In this document: in pieces, positions 15,479 to 22,459 of the stretch
Layout of the letters: each line of letters opens with the position of its first letter
Position numbering within the stretch: position 1 is the stretch's first letter
Origin: AC-37 sp036389835
GTDB lineage: Bacteria; Actinomycetota; Thermoleophilia; Solirubrobacterales; Thermoleophilaceae
Assembly (NCBI GenBank): GCA_036389835.1
Contig: DASVWC010000053.1
Coordinates: 1 to 64,000 of the forward strand
Direction: 5' to 3'
DNA: 64,000 bases
The notes under the pieces: model-generated
Databases searched by the model: none
What the model was told of the DNA's origin: nothing
Seen by the model: only the letters and a program-made list of their open reading frames with translations
Made by a program: the position numbers and the translations under genes

Positions 15479-17131
15479 GTGGCTTGCCACCGGCCATCCC
15501 CCATTCGGGGTGACCTCTGGCCCGCCCTCCTCCTGGCCGGCAGGGAACGGACGCCGCTGTCGGTGTGGAACGGGCGCGCGTTCGACGAACTGAGCTGGGG
15601 CGAGCTGGCCGACCACGGCCTTCGAGCGGCGGGCGCGCTTCGCCGGCTGGGCGCGGGGGCGCGCGCCGGGGTCGTCTTCACGAACGAGATCGGCGCCCTG
15701 GCCGCGCTGCTGGGCACGTGGTTCGCGGGCGCCGCGCCGGTGTCGATGCCGCTGCCCGCGCGCGGCGTCAGCCATGGCGCGTACCGGCGCCAGCTCGAGG
15801 CGCTGTCGCGACGCGCGGGCGTGGAGCTGCTGCTCGTGAGCGACACGATCGCCCCGCTGCTCGGCGACACGGGCCGGGACATGCGAATCGTGCGGTTCGG
15901 AGAGCTCGCCCGGGGCTCGCCGGCCCGCCCGTCGCCGCCCTCCGGCGAGGAGGTCGTGTTCGTCCAGTGCTCGTCGGGGACGACTGGCGATCCGCAGGGG
16001 TGCGAGCTGACCGGCGCGGCCGTCGCCCGCCAGCTCGAGCTGGTCGCCGAGCGGATCGGCGCGGCGATCGACGGGCGCTACGCGAGCTGGCTCCCGCTGT
16101 CGCACGACATGGGCATGTTCGGGCTCCTCCTGGCCCTGTACGCCGAGATGCCGGCCCTTCTCAGCTCGCCCGAGCGCTTCCTGATGCGCCCGCGGAGCTG
16201 GCTCGACGACTGCGGCGACTTCGGAGCAACGCTGACCGCCGTGCCACCGAGCGCCCTCGACCTCGCCGTGCGGGCAGCCCGCGGACGCCCGCCCGGACCC
16301 GCGCTTCGGCTGCGCACGTGCGTGGTCGGTGCCGAGCCGATCGCGTGGGACTCGCTGGCACGGTCGGTCTCCGCGCTGGGCGACCGCGGGCTCACCTGGC
16401 CCGTGCTGACCCCGGCGTACGGACTGGCGGAGGCGACCCTGGCCGTGACCATGAAGGCACCCGGCACGGTCCCGAGTGCGCTCGACCTCGACGCGGACGC
16501 GCTCGCCCGCGGCCGCGTCGCATGCCGAGCGGAGCCGGATCCGGGCACGGTCAGGCTCGTCTCCTGCGGCTCGCCGTTGCGCGAGGTCGAGCTCGACGTC
16601 GAGGGCGACGCCGACGTGGGGACGGTCCGGATCAGCTCACCGTCGCTCGCGTCCGGCTACCTGGCCGATCCCGCCAGGACGGCCGAGGCCTTCGACGACG
16701 GCTGGCTGCGCACGAGTGACCTGGGGTTCGTCCAGGATGGGGAGCTGTACGTCGTCGGGCGCTCCGACGACGTCCTGACCCCGGGCGGGCGCAACGTGAA
16801 CGCGACGCAGGTGGAGCGCGAGCTCGACCTGGACCCCGGCGTGCGCACCGGCTGCTGCGGGCTCGTGGAGGTGGGCGCCGGAGGAGAGCGGCTGCTCGTC
16901 CTGGTGGCCGAGCGCTCGCATGCGGAGGGCCCGTCGAGCGCGGTGGCCAGCCGCCTCTCGCAGCGGGTGGGCGGGCTCCTGGGCCGTGGCCTGGATCAGT
17001 GCGTGTTCGTCCCGCGCGGGACCTTCCCGAAGACGCCGACCGGCAAGGTCCAGCGCCACCGCTGCCGCGCGATCGCGCAGGGCCTCGAGCCCGTCGGGGC
17101 CGAGCGCTTCGATCTGGAGCGCGACGGTTGA
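15479..17131 (+). CDS. Fatty acyl-AMP ligase (FAAL-like adenylate-forming enzyme)
   Basis: About 550 residues. Core motifs of the AMP-ligase family are present: QCSSGTTGDPQG (P-loop-like), LPLSHDMGM (FAAL-like A4 region), PAYGLAEATL, GWLRTSDLG, and FPKTPTGKVQR with the C-terminal lysine. The layout (ELSWGELADHGLRAAGAL at the start, HDMGM) is closer to FAALs than to CoA ligases. It should adenylate a fatty acid and load it on the ACP encoded next, whose TTG start overlaps its stop. The start is provisional: GTG 15479 is in frame, but a CCCCCATTCGGGG palindrome at 15498-15510 lies just inside, so translation may begin later. Confidence 0.85.
   Translation: MACHRPSPIRGDLWPALLLAGRERTPLSVWNGRAFDELSWGELADHGLRAAGALRRLGAGARAGVVFTNEIGALAALLGTWFAGAAPVSMPLPARGVSHGAYRRQLEALSRRAGVELLLVSDTIAPLLGDTGRDMRIVRFGELARGSPARPSPPSGEEVVFVQCSSGTTGDPQGCELTGAAVARQLELVAERIGAAIDGRYASWLPLSHDMGMFGLLLALYAEMPALLSSPERFLMRPRSWLDDCGDFGATLTAVPPSALDLAVRAARGRPPGPALRLRTCVVGAEPIAWDSLARSVSALGDRGLTWPVLTPAYGLAEATLAVTMKAPGTVPSALDLDADALARGRVACRAEPDPGTVRLVSCGSPLREVELDVEGDADVGTVRISSPSLASGYLADPARTAEAFDDGWLRTSDLGFVQDGELYVVGRSDDVLTPGGRNVNATQVERELDLDPGVRTGCCGLVEVGAGGERLLVLVAERSHAEGPSSAVASRLSQRVGGLLGRGLDQCVFVPRGTFPKTPTGKVQRHRCRAIAQGLEPVGAERFDLERDG
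15498..15510. promoter_or_regulatory. CCCCCATTCGGGG palindromic motif
   Basis: Near-palindrome at the head of the FAAL gene, related to the copy at 41951-41963 and to half-sites at 6773, 7012, 62502 and 62523. Candidate regulator-binding site. Confidence 0.4.
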
Positions 17132-17382
17132 CGCGCGCACCCGAACCCGCCCACATCAGCGCCGCGGTGGCGGCGGCGGCGCTCGCGCGCGTGCTGCTGC
17201 GCCGGCACGGGCGGACCGAGCGCATCACCCCGGCCACGCGCCTGGACTCGCTCGACCTCGAGAGCGTCGACCTGGCCGAGGTGTTCATCGAGATCGAGGA
17301 CCTGACCGGCTGCGCGGCGGTCACGAACCCCATGCCGGCGCTCGAGACCGTCGCCGACTTCGAGCGGATCGACTGCATCTGA
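17128..17382 (+). CDS. Acyl carrier protein partner of the FAAL
   Basis: 84 residues from TTG 17128, overlapping the FAAL stop (TTGA). Four-helix ACP pattern with LDLESVDLAEVFIEIED: S46 is the likely phosphopantetheine site, with Glu in place of the usual Asp before it. The tight coupling to the ligase is the classic FAAL-ACP arrangement, used to feed a fatty acid into a polyketide, peptide or lipid pathway without CoA. No downstream synthase lies next to it, so its partner may be one of the PKS systems at the edges of the window. Confidence 0.85.
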   Translation: MTRAPEPAHISAAVAAAALARVLLRRHGRTERITPATRLDSLDLESVDLAEVFIEIEDLTGCAAVTNPMPALETVADFERIDCI

Positions 17383-17421
17383 GCCGCTGCCGCGGCGGGC
17401 GATCCGAACCGCCAGCGCCGC

Positions 17422-17877
17422 CTACAGCGTCACGTCGTCGGGGACGTGCTCCACGCCGGTCGGATCGTCGTCCTCGTCCTCGAACACGTCCTCGTTCCCG
17501 TCCAGCTCAGATTCCTCGCCGTCCTCAGCCGCCACGAACTGAAGCGACATGGCGTCCGGGACGTGCTCCGCGCCGGCCGGGTCGCCGACCTCGTCCGCGA
17601 AGGCCTCCTCGGGCGCGGGCGGCACGCCACCGGCGCCGGCCGCCCCCGCGGCGCTACTCAGCGCGTCGGCCTCGTTGCGCTTGCCACGCAGGTAGGCATC
17701 GCCGCCGATCAGGGCGACGCCGGTGGCGATCAGCCCCCCGAGCGCCGCCGTCTTCTCGCCGGACAGCTCGATCCCGAACAGGACGAGCAGGGTGGGAATC
17801 GCCGTCAGCAACGCAGCGATGATCTGGGCGGCCGTGAGATCCGGCCGGTTCCCCCTCGTCAGGTCCCTCAAGGCCAT
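17422..17877 (-). CDS. Holin-like two-helix membrane protein, copy B
   Basis: 151 residues. The N-terminus DLTAAQIIAALLTAIPTLLV and the second hydrophobic stretch ending LIGGDAYLRGKRN give two membrane helices, the pattern of small actinophage holins. A long acidic tail follows, holding the imperfect repeat PAGAEHVPDAM / PTGVEHVPDDV. It lies 18 bp after the endolysin gene and is paralogous to the protein encoded just before it (TAAQ start, second helix, charged tail). It probably permeabilises the membrane for endolysin release. Confidence 0.65.
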   Translation of the reverse strand: MALRDLTRGNRPDLTAAQIIAALLTAIPTLLVLFGIELSGEKTAALGGLIATGVALIGGDAYLRGKRNEADALSSAAGAAGAGGVPPAPEEAFADEVGDPAGAEHVPDAMSLQFVAAEDGEESELDGNEDVFEDEDDDPTGVEHVPDDVTL

Positions 17878-17895
17878 CGTCGTCCTCGCTTCCTC

Positions 17896-19311
17896 CTAGC
17901 GCCCCGTGGAGCTGAAGTGGTTCGGGTCCTGCGCGCCGAGCGCGTTGAAGATCCTCGGGGTCAGCGGACACCGTCGCATCAGCCGAGCGAACGTCACGTA
18001 ATCCGACACGTCGATCGCCCCGGTCGGCTTGACGTGCTGCGAGTGGTTGGACGAGCGGCCTGCGCACCGCCCCGGACACCTGGGCTGGCCACACTTCTGG
18101 AAGCAGATCCGTTCGGAGTGGGCCGGCGCGCGGTACCCGGAGATGAGCCCACCCCTCCAGCCGTTCTCGCGAGCCCAGGAGAGGTACGGGACCAGCCAAC
18201 CCGCACATGGCTTGCCGTCGAAGGTGCCGATGCCGGTGGCCGCCCTCGCCTTCTCGCGCGACTCGCGGACCGCTTCGTTGTGCCTGCGCCGCCGCTTCGC
18301 GGCGGCAGCGAGCATCGCCTCGCTGCTGTACTTCGAGCTGAACGGATACTTGAGCCGGAGGTGGAACGCGCGGTCGTATGCGCCCGTCTGCTTCGCGACG
18401 CTGTAGCCGAGCAGGTTCTTGAGCTGGCGGATGCGGTTGCGCGTCGCGGGCCCGGGAACGCCGTCCACGTCGAGCGGCTCCATGTCGAGGAGCTTCAGGC
18501 GCCGGACGCTCTTGTTCAGGAGGCGCTGTCGCGGTCTCCAGTCGACGTCGCCGGCCACCTTGTGCCTCGTTGCGCCGCGGGTTCGCGCCGGACCTCCCTG
18601 GGCTCGCGCCGGACTTCCGTGCGCTTTCGTCCCTCCGCCGGCGCGCCTCTGCAGCTCCGAGAATCGCACGCGCCTGTTCTCCTTCTCCCAGCCGCCCGAC
18701 TCACCCTCCGCCGCGTGCTTGATCGCCGCGGCCTGGCGGGCCATCGCCCGGCGCAGGGCGCGCAGCCGGGCGATCCGCTTCTCGTTCCGCTTCATCCTGC
18801 GGATCCGGTCGTACTCCTCGCACCAGCGCCGCTCGGTCTTGCCCAGCCTGGCGATCGGATCCGCCTTGGCGCCGCCGCTTAGGAAGAGCTGGCGCTCGCG
18901 CTGGCGCCGGAAGATGAGCCCCGGCCCACCGATCCGCCACATCAGGAAGGCGTCGGCCGCCCCGTGCCGGTCGCCGGCGTTCAGCTTGCGGAGCACGGTC
19001 GACGAGGCGAATCCGTTGATGCCGATGTTGAAGACGAGCGAGACCAGCGCGTTGAACTCGTTCTGGCTGAGCGGCACGCGCACGAGCCGCTCGACCGCCT
19101 GCTCGCGCGACGCGGCGTCCGCCCTGAGCAGCTTCTCCGCGTCCGCGCGCGTGAAGCCGCGGTAGCGCCGGATGTCCGCAGCCGTCACCGGCCCGCGGTG
19201 GATGAGGTGTCCTACTCCGATCGTGGCGTGGCCGGCGGAGTCGTTGTAGGGAGTCGTCCGGAGGCCCTCCTCCCGCATGAGCAATGCGATCCCCGCTGCG
19301 TCGAGCCTCAT
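17896..19311 (-). CDS. Bifunctional endolysin: GH24 lysozyme plus M15-like peptidase
   Basis: 471 residues. The N-terminal 140 residues are a phage-type GH24 lysozyme: catalytic Glu in MREEGLR, then YNDSAG and TIGVGH. A basic linker (about 155-260) and a short peptidoglycan-binding-like helix bundle (VDGVPGPATRN, near 285) follow. The C-terminal 110 residues look like an M15 D,D-carboxypeptidase/endopeptidase: SGYRAPAHSE, then HVKPTGAIDVSD and DPNHFSSTGR carrying the His/Asp/His zinc ligands. It should cut both glycan and peptide bonds. There is no signal peptide, so export needs a holin; the flanking genes fit that. ATG 19311 overlaps the upstream holin-like stop by 4 nt. Confidence 0.85.
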   Translation of the reverse strand: MRLDAAGIALLMREEGLRTTPYNDSAGHATIGVGHLIHRGPVTAADIRRYRGFTRADAEKLLRADAASREQAVERLVRVPLSQNEFNALVSLVFNIGINGFASSTVLRKLNAGDRHGAADAFLMWRIGGPGLIFRRQRERQLFLSGGAKADPIARLGKTERRWCEEYDRIRRMKRNEKRIARLRALRRAMARQAAAIKHAAEGESGGWEKENRRVRFSELQRRAGGGTKAHGSPARAQGGPARTRGATRHKVAGDVDWRPRQRLLNKSVRRLKLLDMEPLDVDGVPGPATRNRIRQLKNLLGYSVAKQTGAYDRAFHLRLKYPFSSKYSSEAMLAAAAKRRRRHNEAVRESREKARAATGIGTFDGKPCAGWLVPYLSWARENGWRGGLISGYRAPAHSERICFQKCGQPRCPGRCAGRSSNHSQHVKPTGAIDVSDYVTFARLMRRCPLTPRIFNALGAQDPNHFSSTGR

Positions 19312-19814
19312 GACTCGTCCTCCTCCGGTACGCCGGCCAGCTCTTCCTCCTCGATCGACAGCGCCTCGTCCTCGAGGTCGCCGACGTCGATCTCGTCGCC
19401 GAGGTCGTCGATCCCGATCTCCTCGCCGAGGTCGTCGATCCCGATCTCCTCGCCGAGGCCTCCGATCTCCGCCGCCTCGAGCGGAGCCTCGGTGAAGGCC
19501 ATCTCCGCCGCCTCTGGCGGAGCCTCGCCGAAAGCGGGTGCGGCAAGCGCCGCGGGCGGCGGCTCGGGAGGTATGGCGAGCGCGGCGGCGCGGACCCTGC
19601 CCTCCCTCATGTTGCGCCCGATGCGCAGCGCGGCGTCGGCGCCGATCAGCCCGAGACCGATCACCTTGAGGTCGTCGACCGCCTTGAGCTGGTCGGGCGA
19701 GAGGCCGATGCCGACCAGCTGGCAGACGGGCCCGACCGCCGCGGCGATCGCGCCGATCACCTGCGCCGCCGTGATGTCCGGCCGTGGGCCGCGGAAGACG
19801 TTGAGTAGTGCCAT
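19308..19814 (-). CDS. Holin-like two-helix membrane protein, copy A
   Basis: 168 residues. DITAAQVIGAIAAAVGPVCQ and VIGLGLIGADAALRIGRN form two predicted membrane helices, as in copy B and in actinophage holins. The tail (about 80-168) is Ala/Pro-rich, then strongly acidic with a 9-residue repeat (GEEIGIDDL twice, then GDEIDVGDL). First gene of the lysis cassette: holin A, endolysin, holin B. No capsid, tail, terminase or integrase genes are near, so this is not an intact prophage. Confidence 0.65.
   Translation of the reverse strand: MALLNVFRGPRPDITAAQVIGAIAAAVGPVCQLVGIGLSPDQLKAVDDLKVIGLGLIGADAALRIGRNMREGRVRAAALAIPPEPPPAALAAPAFGEAPPEAAEMAFTEAPLEAAEIGGLGEEIGIDDLGEEIGIDDLGDEIDVGDLEDEALSIEEEELAGVPEEDES
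19398..19470 (-). repeat. 27-bp tandem repeat inside the holin-like gene
   Basis: Two identical 27-bp units (19398-19424 and 19425-19451) and a diverged partial third (19452-19470) encode the acidic GEEIGIDDL repeat. The length is a multiple of three, so copy number could change without breaking the frame. Confidence 0.85.
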
Positions 19815-20118
19815 GTCGGTCCCCCTAAGCGGTAAGGGCGCAGGCCGCTGGAGCGAGCTCGCTCTTCCTCCCGCGAGCTCCCCTCAGAGCCATTTCGAGT
19901 GATCCACCCTTGCCATGGGAAGCTTCTTCCCCCCGTTGTGCGCCTGTGACCCTCCCACATGGGGCAGGGCAAATCAAGCGCTCAAGAAATACGTCCGGAG
20001 AACCCCCGCCGCGTGACGGGCGGTACACGACGTACGGCCAGCAGTGGAAGCGGACACGGTCTTGGTTAGATTGCGGCATGCCGTCTGCGAGTCCGGTAGC
20101 CGCTCGCGCGGGCGTGGC
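19815..20118. other. 304-bp divergent intergenic region, lysis cassette versus SLATT operon
   Basis: No gene seen. It contains CCCCCCGTTGTG (19929-19940) and the near-palindrome TCCCACATGGGG (19953-19964), both related to the recurrent C-run motif. A possible -10 for the plus operon is TTAGAT near 20077. The promoters of both the lysis cassette (minus) and the TIR-like/SLATT operon (plus) must be here. Confidence 0.5.
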
Positions 20119-21459
20119 ATGAGCTCCGCTCTGCCGCCGCTCTGCTTCGTCGTGATGCCATTCGGCGTCAAGCCCGACGGCCAGGGCGGGGCGGTCGACT
20201 TCGACGCCGTCTACGAGCAGCTGATAGCGCCGGCCATCGAGGAGGCCGGGCTGTACCCCCTGCGAGCCGACCAGGAGCTCGTCGGAGGGATCGTCCACAA
20301 GCCGATGTTCGAGCGACTGATCCTCGCGGACTACGCGGTTGCCGACCTGACGACCGTCAACGCCAACGTCTTCTACGAGCTCGGCGTGCGGCATGCGGTG
20401 CGGCCCTACTCGACCGTGCTGATCGGGGCCGATGTCAAGCGCACGCCATTCGACCTAGCGCCGGATCGGGTGCGCCCCTACTCGCTCGACCACTCGGGCA
20501 GGCCGGCCAATGCGGAGCACGATCGGGCGACGCTGGTCGAGGCGTTACGTCACTCGCGGCACGCGACGACCGACAGCCCGGTCTTCCAGTTGATCGACGA
20601 CCTGCCCACGCCAGAGATCGACCGGCTCAAGACCGACGTCTTCCGCGAGCAGGCCGCCTATTCGGTCCAGATCAAGCGACGGCTGACCGATGCGCGCGCC
20701 GAGGGGCCGAACGCGGTGCGGGCGCTCGAGCACGAGCTCGGCCCGCTCGAGGACGTCGAAGCCGGAGTGATCGTCGATCTGCTTCTCTCCTATCGCGCCA
20801 CCCAGGCGTGGGAGGACATGATCCGGCTGGTCGAGGGCCTGCTGGCGCCGCTGCGCGCGGCCGTCCTCATACGCGAGCAGTACGGCTTCGCGCTGAACCG
20901 CGCCGGTCGCCGCGAGGAGGCCGAGGCCGAGCTCCGGGCAGTCGTCGAGGAGCACGGGCCGAGCAGTGAGACCTACGGACTGCTCGGGCGCGTCTACAAA
21001 GATCGCTGGGAGGCCGAGCGCGCCGGGAGCGTTCTGCGCGCTGCGGGCCACCTCGACCAGGCGATCGACGCCTACCGCAGGGGCTTCGAGACGGACTGGC
21101 GCGACGCCTACCCCGGCGTCAACGCGGTCACGCTGATGGAGATCCGCGAGCCGGGCGGATCGGCACAAGCCGAGCTGCTGCCCGTGGTGCGCTACGCATG
21201 CCTGCGCCGGATCGAAGGCGGCTCGCCCGACTACTGGGACCACGCGACCCGGCTCGAGCTCGGCGTGATCGCACGCGACGCGGACGAGGCCACGCTCGGC
21301 GCGCGCGCCGCGCTGGCCGCGGTCCGCGAGAGTTGGGAGCCTGCGAGCACCGCCTACAACCTCTCGCTGATACGCGAGTCGCGAGCGGAGCGCGACGAGG
21401 TGGTCGCCTGGGCCGACGAGATCGAGGCCGAGCTGAAGCGCGCGGGCGAGGACGCATGA
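20119..21459 (+). CDS. TIR-like/deoxyribosyltransferase-like domain plus TRAFs-binding (DUF4071-type) protein
   Basis: 446 residues from ATG 20119. The first 120 residues (CFVVMPFG, then FERLILADYAVADLTTVNAN and VFYELGVRHA) have the Rossmann-like TIR/nucleoside 2-deoxyribosyltransferase fold seen in conflict systems. The remainder is helical, TPR-like, and matches what is annotated as a MAP3K TRAFs-binding or DUF4071 region (REQYGFALNRAGRREEAEAE, YGLLGRVYKDRW). Such proteins are sensor or nucleotide-signal components next to SLATT membrane effectors. It overlaps the next gene by 4 nt. NAD- or nucleotide-hydrolysing activity is plausible but not shown; I see the E of FYELGVRHA as a candidate active residue. 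Confidence 0.8.
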   Translation: MSSALPPLCFVVMPFGVKPDGQGGAVDFDAVYEQLIAPAIEEAGLYPLRADQELVGGIVHKPMFERLILADYAVADLTTVNANVFYELGVRHAVRPYSTVLIGADVKRTPFDLAPDRVRPYSLDHSGRPANAEHDRATLVEALRHSRHATTDSPVFQLIDDLPTPEIDRLKTDVFREQAAYSVQIKRRLTDARAEGPNAVRALEHELGPLEDVEAGVIVDLLLSYRATQAWEDMIRLVEGLLAPLRAAVLIREQYGFALNRAGRREEAEAELRAVVEEHGPSSETYGLLGRVYKDRWEAERAGSVLRAAGHLDQAIDAYRRGFETDWRDAYPGVNAVTLMEIREPGGSAQAELLPVVRYACLRRIEGGSPDYWDHATRLELGVIARDADEATLGARAALAAVRESWEPASTAYNLSLIRESRAERDEVVAWADEIEAELKRAGEDA

Positions 21460-21965
21460 GCCGCGAACGCGTGCCGTCTGCGATGCGCAGGCTTCCGAGA
21501 CTCGTATACCGCGACGACCGGCGATCAATCGTCGAGCCGGATGCCCGGGCCGGCGCCGCCGCGCTGTCGGCGGACTTCGCGGTGCTCGACGAGCTGCTCG
21601 AGCCGACCTTCCAGCGGCTCGACGCGGCAGCGCTGCGCGCCCAGAACAGCTACCGGCTGCTGCGCCTCGTCCTGATCCTCGGCGCCGCGCTCGCGACGCT
21701 GCTCGGCACCTGGCAGGCCGCCTCGGACGGCAGCGCGTGGGCGGGTCTCGCCGAGGGCGTGGTCGGTGCCGGGCTCGCCGGGGTGACGGCGCTGCTCCAG
21801 GCGCGCGGGTTTCACCGGCGCTACCTCAGCGCGCGGCTGGGCGCTGAGCGCCTGCGCTCCGAGTACTTCCTCTTCCTCGCGCGCGCGGGCGAGTACACCG
21901 GCGCCGCGCCGGCGAGCCGGCTGAAGGAACGGGTGCTCCGGATCGAGCAGGAGGCGGGCGGGTGA
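21456..21965 (+). CDS. SLATT/DUF4231-type two-helix membrane protein
   Basis: 169 residues from ATG 21456 (ATGA overlap). Two predicted membrane helices (LLRLVLILGAALATLLGTW and LAEGVVGAGLAGVTALLQ), then an amphipathic C-terminal part, as in SLATT/DUF4231 proteins. These are thought to sit in the membrane and open when a partner senses infection, depolarising the cell. Middle gene of a three-gene operon with the TIR-like protein and a second SLATT protein. Confidence 0.75.
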   Translation: MSRERVPSAMRRLPRLVYRDDRRSIVEPDARAGAAALSADFAVLDELLEPTFQRLDAAALRAQNSYRLLRLVLILGAALATLLGTWQAASDGSAWAGLAEGVVGAGLAGVTALLQARGFHRRYLSARLGAERLRSEYFLFLARAGEYTGAAPASRLKERVLRIEQEAGG

Positions 21966-22417
21966 GCGACCGCGACCGCCAGCTCCTGGACGTCTACGCC
22001 GAGCGCCGGCTGGGCGACCAGCGCCGCTACTACGAACAGCGCCGCGACGAGTATCAGCGCGCGAGTGGGCAACTCGCGCTCGTGACCGCGGCGCTCGTGG
22101 CCCTCGGCGGGGTGGCTGGCGTGCTGGCCGGTGCCGACGCCTTCGGCGGTCACGACGCCTGGGCCTTCGTCGCGGTGGCCGCGCCGGCGCTCGCGACCGC
22201 ACTCGCCACCTACGAGGCGCTCTTCGGCTTCGAGCAGAACGCGAAGATCTTCGGCGACGCGCTCGCGGCGCTCCGGTTGGCGGAGCTGCGCAAGCCCGCG
22301 CAGCCCGGCGACCCCGCGACCATCCGCGCGTGGGTCGAGGAGGTCGAGGGGATCCTTCAGCGCGAGCAGGGCCAGTGGGGCCAGCTCGCAAGCGACGCCG
22401 AGCCCGCTCCGAGGTAG
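21962..22417 (+). CDS. Second SLATT-like two-helix membrane protein
   Basis: 151 residues from GTG 21962 (GTGA overlap). The start LLDVYAERRLGDQRRYYEQR is a charged helix, followed by two membrane helices (LALVTAALVALGGVAGVLAG and WAFVAVAAPALATALATYEA) and a coiled C-terminal part, the standard SLATT layout. Two adjacent SLATT genes could form a hetero-oligomeric pore. The gene ends 42 bp before the convergent TIR-WD40 gene. Confidence 0.75.
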   Translation: MSDRDRQLLDVYAERRLGDQRRYYEQRRDEYQRASGQLALVTAALVALGGVAGVLAGADAFGGHDAWAFVAVAAPALATALATYEALFGFEQNAKIFGDALAALRLAELRKPAQPGDPATIRAWVEEVEGILQREQGQWGQLASDAEPAPR

Positions 22418-22459
22418 GGCGAGCACCGGCGGCCGGGCGATTCGGCGCTCAGCGGGCTG

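Noticed and set aside
17422..19814. Prophage or tailocin
   Set aside because: Only lysis-type genes are present; no terminase, portal, capsid, sheath, tube or integrase gene lies nearby.
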